The notes under the pieces: generated by a model
What the model saw: the letters and a program-made list of their open reading frames with translations, nothing else
What the model was told of the DNA's origin: nothing
Database searches by the model: none
Assembly: GCA_043736395.1 (NCBI GenBank)
Contig: JAYTCQ010000320.1
Span: 1 to 43,538, forward strand
Origin: JAFDVL01 sp043736395
GTDB taxonomy: Bacteria; Acidobacteriota; Blastocatellia; RBC074
DNA length: 43,538 nucleotides
Direction: 5' to 3'
In this document: positions 39,834 to 43,538 of the stretch, piece after piece
Layout of the letters: each line of letters starts with the position of its first letter
Position numbering within the stretch: the stretch's first letter is position 1
Position numbers and translations under genes: made by a program

Positions 39834-41477
39834 TTATTTATTTTTTACTCTGATCAAAGTCCACCGATCACGTCCCCAGACTTTTTCTGTAGTCATTACA
39901 GCAGAAAGTTGCCCGACCCATTGATACGGCGACAATACCAACAAACTTTTTGACGGTTGCTGTTCGAGCAGTTGCGAAACTTCTTCTGGTTTCATCAGCG
40001 TGATTAATTCGGAATGTCCATCGCGCAGCGGCATATCCGGTGCGTAATAATCTATGCTGTGATGATTGTTGATGTAAAAAATAAGGCGTTCTTTGGGCGT
40101 AGCGGCTTCGCGTGCTTTGACGGCAATTTCTGCCGTCGTCTGTTTGAATTCCACGTACGGATGAAATGCGCGCAGAGCCATAATCAATGCGAGAGCTAAT
40201 CCGAACGGCATCGCCAGCGTTGCTTCGCGTTCACTTTTTAGAACTAGCAACGAGAAGCAAATTATCGCGCTCAACCCAAGCGCGGCGGACACTTGCAGGA
40301 TGACGAGCGGATTGCAATAAATCACATTCGAAGATTTTACTGCCAGCCAAGCCGCGCCGATGATCATCAATGTGCAGAGTCCGGTGATCGTCCAACGCCA
40401 AAAAGTGCGTGGTGGTTGCTCCCACCATTCATCGAATTGCTGCGCTAACAAAATCGCAATCGCAGGGAAGACGGGCAAAATATATCCGGTTAATTTTGAA
40501 GAAGAGATTGAAAAAAATCCGAGGATGGTGGCGATCCAAATCCAGACAAATAATTGGAGCGGCTTCGAACGAAATTGGAGCAATTCGCGCCAGTCTTTGC
40601 AGCTCGAATAAAAGGAGCGCAGCAGGTACGGCGTCCACGGCAGGCATCCCAAAATTGCGACAACGGGAAAAAAGTAAAACGGCTGCGGATGCTTGTATTT
40701 ATTGGTCAAAAATCGTTTGAAGTGATGCTGAATAAAAAATTCGTCAATGAAAGAATTCCCGTGCAGCATCAGCATTGGCGCGTACCACGTTGAAATTGTG
40801 ACGAGAAAAATCAGGAATCCCAGCCCGAATAATTTTGGATTTTTGAGGATGGAAAATAGTTCGCCGTTAAGAATTAAAAACGCACCGATGATGATCGCAG
40901 GCAGCAGGATTCCGATTAATCCTTTGGCTAACATGGCGAGACCTACGCCGAAGCAGCAGATATACCAGTCACGATTTTTGCGGTCTTGAAACCAGAGATA
41001 AAAAAAGACGAGCGCAATTTCCATTGCTACGGCGAGTGGCAGGTCGAATGTCGCGGCGCGTGAAAATCCAATCCAGATCGCACTCGAAGCTAAGCCGAAT
41101 GCGGCGAGAAATCCGAAGCGATTGGAAAAAATTCTCCGTCCAAAATAGAGCAATAGAAAAATTCCAAAAGTCGAGAAAAGTGCAGTCGGAAAACGTTCGG
41201 CAAATTCGGAGCGTCCTAAAAATTTGAAACCGAGCGCAGTCAGCCAATAGGTCAACGCCGGTTTTTCAAACCAATTGATGTGAAAAAGTTGCGGTGTAAT
41301 CCAGTCGCCGCGTTCGTACATTTCGCGAGCGATTTGCACGTAGCGAGGTTCGTCCGGGCCGATGTACGACACTTGTCCGAGGTGAAAGAAAAAATTAATT
41401 GCACAAAGAATGAGCAGCGCGGCGACACAAAAAATTAAGTTAAAGTCGCGCGAATTTATTGATCGGGTTTGCGCCAT
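39834..41477 (-). CDS. membrane glycosyltransferase, GT39/ArnT-like
   Basis: 547 residues from ATG 41477 (MAQTRSINSRDF); an upstream ATG at 41537 would crowd the divergent gene. It is a multi-pass inner-membrane enzyme using a polyprenyl-phosphate sugar, as in ArnT or protein mannosyltransferases. After the first membrane helix the catalytic loop reads YIGPDEPRYVQIAREMYERGDWITPQLFHINWFEKPALTYWL, with the acidic DE motif. About ten more hydrophobic segments follow, and the C-terminal ~90 residues are a periplasmic domain (LIFYINNHHSIDYYAPDMPLR). The acceptor could be lipid A, a carrier lipid or protein. It is divergent from the oxidoreductase. Confidence 0.88.
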   Translation of the reverse strand: MAQTRSINSRDFNLIFCVAALLILCAINFFFHLGQVSYIGPDEPRYVQIAREMYERGDWITPQLFHINWFEKPALTYWLTALGFKFLGRSEFAERFPTALFSTFGIFLLLYFGRRIFSNRFGFLAAFGLASSAIWIGFSRAATFDLPLAVAMEIALVFFYLWFQDRKNRDWYICCFGVGLAMLAKGLIGILLPAIIIGAFLILNGELFSILKNPKLFGLGFLIFLVTISTWYAPMLMLHGNSFIDEFFIQHHFKRFLTNKYKHPQPFYFFPVVAILGCLPWTPYLLRSFYSSCKDWRELLQFRSKPLQLFVWIWIATILGFFSISSSKLTGYILPVFPAIAILLAQQFDEWWEQPPRTFWRWTITGLCTLMIIGAAWLAVKSSNVIYCNPLVILQVSAALGLSAIICFSLLVLKSEREATLAMPFGLALALIMALRAFHPYVEFKQTTAEIAVKAREAATPKERLIFYINNHHSIDYYAPDMPLRDGHSELITLMKPEEVSQLLEQQPSKSLLVLSPYQWVGQLSAVMTTEKVWGRDRWTLIRVKNK

Positions 41478-41540
41478 GTTGAATTCGAGATTAGATTCTT
41501 TCGTAACAGATAAACAATTTAATTCTAAGGTTATCACACG

Positions 41541-42506
41541 ATGTCAGAAATATTGAAGGTTGCCGTCATTGGCGCAGGGCATTTAGGTCAGCATCACGCG
41601 CGAATTTACGCTGGCTTGCCGAATGTGAAATTGGTCGCGGTGTGCGATACAAATGCTGCAAAAGGGCAGGCAATTGCCAATCAATTCAGCTCGATTTACG
41701 TCAATGATTATCGGCAAATTTTGGATGAAGTAGATGCGGTGAGCGTTGCGACTCCGACGGTCAGTCACGGTGAAATATCCAACGAATTTTTGCAGCGCGG
41801 GATTCACTGCTTAGTCGAGAAACCGATTGCTAAAAATTTGAATGAAGCCGATGCGATGATTGCGCTCGCCGCTGAAAAAAATGCTGTGCTGCAAATCGGA
41901 CATGTCGAACGATTCAATCCGGCATTTCTGGCGGTCAAAGATAAAATTCATCAACCGTATTTTTTTGAAGCGCATCGCCTCGGAATTTTCACGATGCGTT
42001 CGCTCGACATTGATGTCGTGATGGATTTGATGGTTCACGAACTTGATCTTATTGCTTCGCTCGTGAATTCCGAAGTTATCAAACTTGACGCCGTTGGAAT
42101 TCCCATTCTGACTTCGAAGGTGGATTTAGCGAATGCGCGCATTGAATTTGCGAACGGCTGCATCGCGAATATTACTGCCAGTCGCGTGTCAGGTGAGAAG
42201 CTGCGGAAGTTCAGAATTTTTCAGCCTCGCGAATATTATTCATTGGATTTTGGCGAGCAGGAATTGAGCATGGGAAAATTGTCTCCGCCTGCGCCGGGCA
42301 GCTTTATTCCTGAAATTCAAGCGGGCAAAGTCGAGATCGAAAAACGCGAACCGTTGTTGTCTGAACTTGAATCTTTTGTGCACTCCATTCAGCAAAATAC
42401 TCAACCCGTAGTAACCGGACAAGACGGGCGCAAAGCGTTGGCGCTGGCTCTTGAAACACTTGAGAAGATAGACGAACATACAAAAAAATTTAGTTTGCGG
42501 CAGTAA
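41541..42506 (+). CDS. Gfo/Idh/MocA family oxidoreductase
   Basis: 321-residue NAD(P)-dependent sugar oxidoreductase. KVAVIGAGHLGQHHARIYAGLPNVKLVAVCD is the Rossmann start, LVEKPIAKNLNEADAMIALA carries the EKP motif near residue 93, and VMDLMVHELDLIASLV near 165 holds the catalytic His/Asp region. The substrate is not evident; UDP-sugar 3-dehydrogenases of envelope sugar synthesis are the nearest type in my judgement. It is divergent from the GT39 enzyme, a pairing that fits cell-surface glycan work. Confidence 0.9.
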   Translation: MSEILKVAVIGAGHLGQHHARIYAGLPNVKLVAVCDTNAAKGQAIANQFSSIYVNDYRQILDEVDAVSVATPTVSHGEISNEFLQRGIHCLVEKPIAKNLNEADAMIALAAEKNAVLQIGHVERFNPAFLAVKDKIHQPYFFEAHRLGIFTMRSLDIDVVMDLMVHELDLIASLVNSEVIKLDAVGIPILTSKVDLANARIEFANGCIANITASRVSGEKLRKFRIFQPREYYSLDFGEQELSMGKLSPPAPGSFIPEIQAGKVEIEKREPLLSELESFVHSIQQNTQPVVTGQDGRKALALALETLEKIDEHTKKFSLRQ

Positions 42507-42532
42507 TTAAAATTAGCCTGACAGCTTGTAGG

Positions 42533-42584
42533 GTAGGTTCCCAACCTGCCCGATCTGTGGATAACGGGCAGGTTGGGAACCTAC
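42533..42584. repeat. perfect 20-bp inverted repeat
   Basis: Arms GTAGGTTCCCAACCTGCCCG and its exact complement flank a 12-nt loop. It is 26 bp after the oxidoreductase stop. The hairpin would be very stable but has no T tract, so either a dispersed palindrome or a Rho-assisted end site. Confidence 0.75.
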
Positions 42585-42622
42585 AATGTTTGTGATTGAG
42601 AACACTATTGGAGGCAAAGGAA

Positions 42623-43538
42623 ATGAAATCAATCTTCCGATTATTATTTCTGGTTATGAGCAGTACTTTCACTCTCGCACAACCCGAACCGCTCCGTGTT
42701 GGCGTAGCGGCTGTCTCTATTACGCCGCCGAACGGAACACCGCTGGCGGGATACTATCGCAAGCGCCTCAGCGAAGGCGTGCTGGATGATTTGCACGCGA
42801 AGGCGATTGTGTTTGCGAACGGCAATACAAAAGCTGCGGTGGTGGTCTGCGACATCCTGACGTTGCCGCGTCAGACAATTGTTGCGGCGCGAAAATTGAT
42901 CGAAGCGCAAACTGGAATTCCTGGTGCGAAAGTCATGATTTCAGCTACGCATTCGCACACTTCGCCAGTAGTGTCGGGCGAAAACACACGTGATGCGTTG
43001 GATGGTGGCGATTCGGAACCCGCGTTGCAATACACCGAAAATTTACCAAAATTAATTGCGCAGAGTGTCGCCGCTGCTAATCAAAAGCTCGCGCCCATGC
43101 GTGTGAGCGCGATGATCGCGCACGAAGACAGCATCAGTTTCAATCGGCGTTTTTGGATGCGCGATGGTTCGGTGAGTTGGAATCCTCCGAAGTTTGACAA
43201 AGGCATTATCAAAACGGCGGGGCCGATTGATCCTGAAATTGGCTGCTTATATTTTGAGACGATGCAATCCGAGCCGGTCGCCGCCTTCGTGAATTTTGCA
43301 TTGCATTTAGACACGACAGGAGGCCAAAAAATCTCGGCGGATTTTCCCGGACATTTGGCAGGATTGCTGGCGCAAGTGAAGGGCAAAGATTTTCAGACGG
43401 TGTTCGCTACGGGTGCGTGCGGCAACATCAATCACCGCGATGTGTTTTGGCAGGATAATCAAAAAGGTGTCAACGAAGCGTTTCGCATTGGTACGGTGCT
43501 CGCGGGCGCGATCAATAAACGCTGGGGTACATTGCAAC
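42623..43538 (+). CDS. secreted neutral/alkaline ceramidase-like protein, partial
   Basis: N-terminal 305 codons, cut by the window end. ATG 42623 has GGAGG 8 nt upstream. Residues 1-19 form a signal peptide (KSIFRLLFLVMSSTFTLA, then QPEPLRVG). The following domain matches the neutral/alkaline non-lysosomal ceramidase N-terminal family: VGVAAVSITPPNGTPLAGYY, VVVCDILTLPR, SATHSHTSPVVSG with zinc-binding His residues, NFALHLDTTGG, SADFPGHLAGLL and TGACGNINHRD. True ceramidases hydrolyse N-acyl-sphingosine; many bacterial relatives of this type lack a proven substrate. It would act outside the cytoplasm. Confidence 0.9.
   Translation, partial: MKSIFRLLFLVMSSTFTLAQPEPLRVGVAAVSITPPNGTPLAGYYRKRLSEGVLDDLHAKAIVFANGNTKAAVVVCDILTLPRQTIVAARKLIEAQTGIPGAKVMISATHSHTSPVVSGENTRDALDGGDSEPALQYTENLPKLIAQSVAAANQKLAPMRVSAMIAHEDSISFNRRFWMRDGSVSWNPPKFDKGIIKTAGPIDPEIGCLYFETMQSEPVAAFVNFALHLDTTGGQKISADFPGHLAGLLAQVKGKDFQTVFATGACGNINHRDVFWQDNQKGVNEAFRIGTVLAGAINKRWGTLQ

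Overview
The window is a 43.5 kb piece of a bacterial chromosome, gene-dense, with moderate GC. The gene content includes a class I fumarase, a zinc-ribbon/TonB fusion, a DUF512 radical-SAM-like protein, a GAF-GAF sigma-54 activator, a CruF-type carotenoid operon and several intergenic palindromes. Together these suggest Acidobacteriota, perhaps Blastocatellia. That placement is inference; there is no rRNA or marker gene here to confirm it.

Layout. 0-5.3 kb: an acyl-CoA dehydrogenase, then a leftward set of small stress or catabolism-type genes (iron permease-like, DinB, RibD/DHFR-like, glycolipid-binding, SnoaL-like, DUF2935). 5.4-8.3 kb: a tandem DUF1259 lipoprotein, a decayed low-GC patch with two broken cysteine-rich reading frames, a second DinB and a secreted SnoaL-like protein. 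8.3-10.6 kb: mutY and a TIGR01777 epimerase. 10.7-20.3 kb: one long rightward operon for light protection. It holds an SRPBCC protein, a class II photolyase, phytoene synthase, a CrtI desaturase cut by an in-frame TAA, an alpha/beta hydrolase, a prenyl diphosphate synthase, a GT2 glycosyltransferase, a second CrtI-family enzyme and CruF. The likely product is a glycosylated or hydroxylated acyclic carotenoid. 20.6-29.5 kb: housekeeping and regulatory genes (fumarase, HIBADH-family reductase, DUF512 protein, sigma-54 activator, TonB fusion). 29.5-29.7 kb: tRNA-Lys with a clear promoter and terminator. 39.8-43.5 kb: a GT39 membrane glycosyltransferase, a Gfo/Idh/MocA oxidoreductase and the start of a secreted neutral-ceramidase-like protein.

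The most interesting region is 30.3-39.8 kb. It is a type III-A CRISPR-Cas locus with a 2-spacer array, cas6, then cas10(csm1)-csm2-csm3-csm4-csm5 with overlapping ATGA junctions. Its last gene, 4 bp after csm5, encodes a TIR-SAVED fusion. Cas10 keeps the GGDD cyclase motif but has HY in place of the HD nuclease dyad. No csm6, cas1, cas2 or ring nuclease is present in the window. The simplest reading is an immune system in which target RNA binding makes Cas10 produce a cyclic oligoadenylate, SAVED senses it, and the TIR domain destroys NAD+. A second, unrelated repeat pair at 39.6 kb flanks the locus on the other side and looks like a vestigial second CRISPR array.

Several intergenic gaps hold long near-perfect inverted repeats (1.3, 9.5, 22.6, 23.7, 25.3 and 42.5 kb), each of different sequence. 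They look like families of dispersed palindromic elements.
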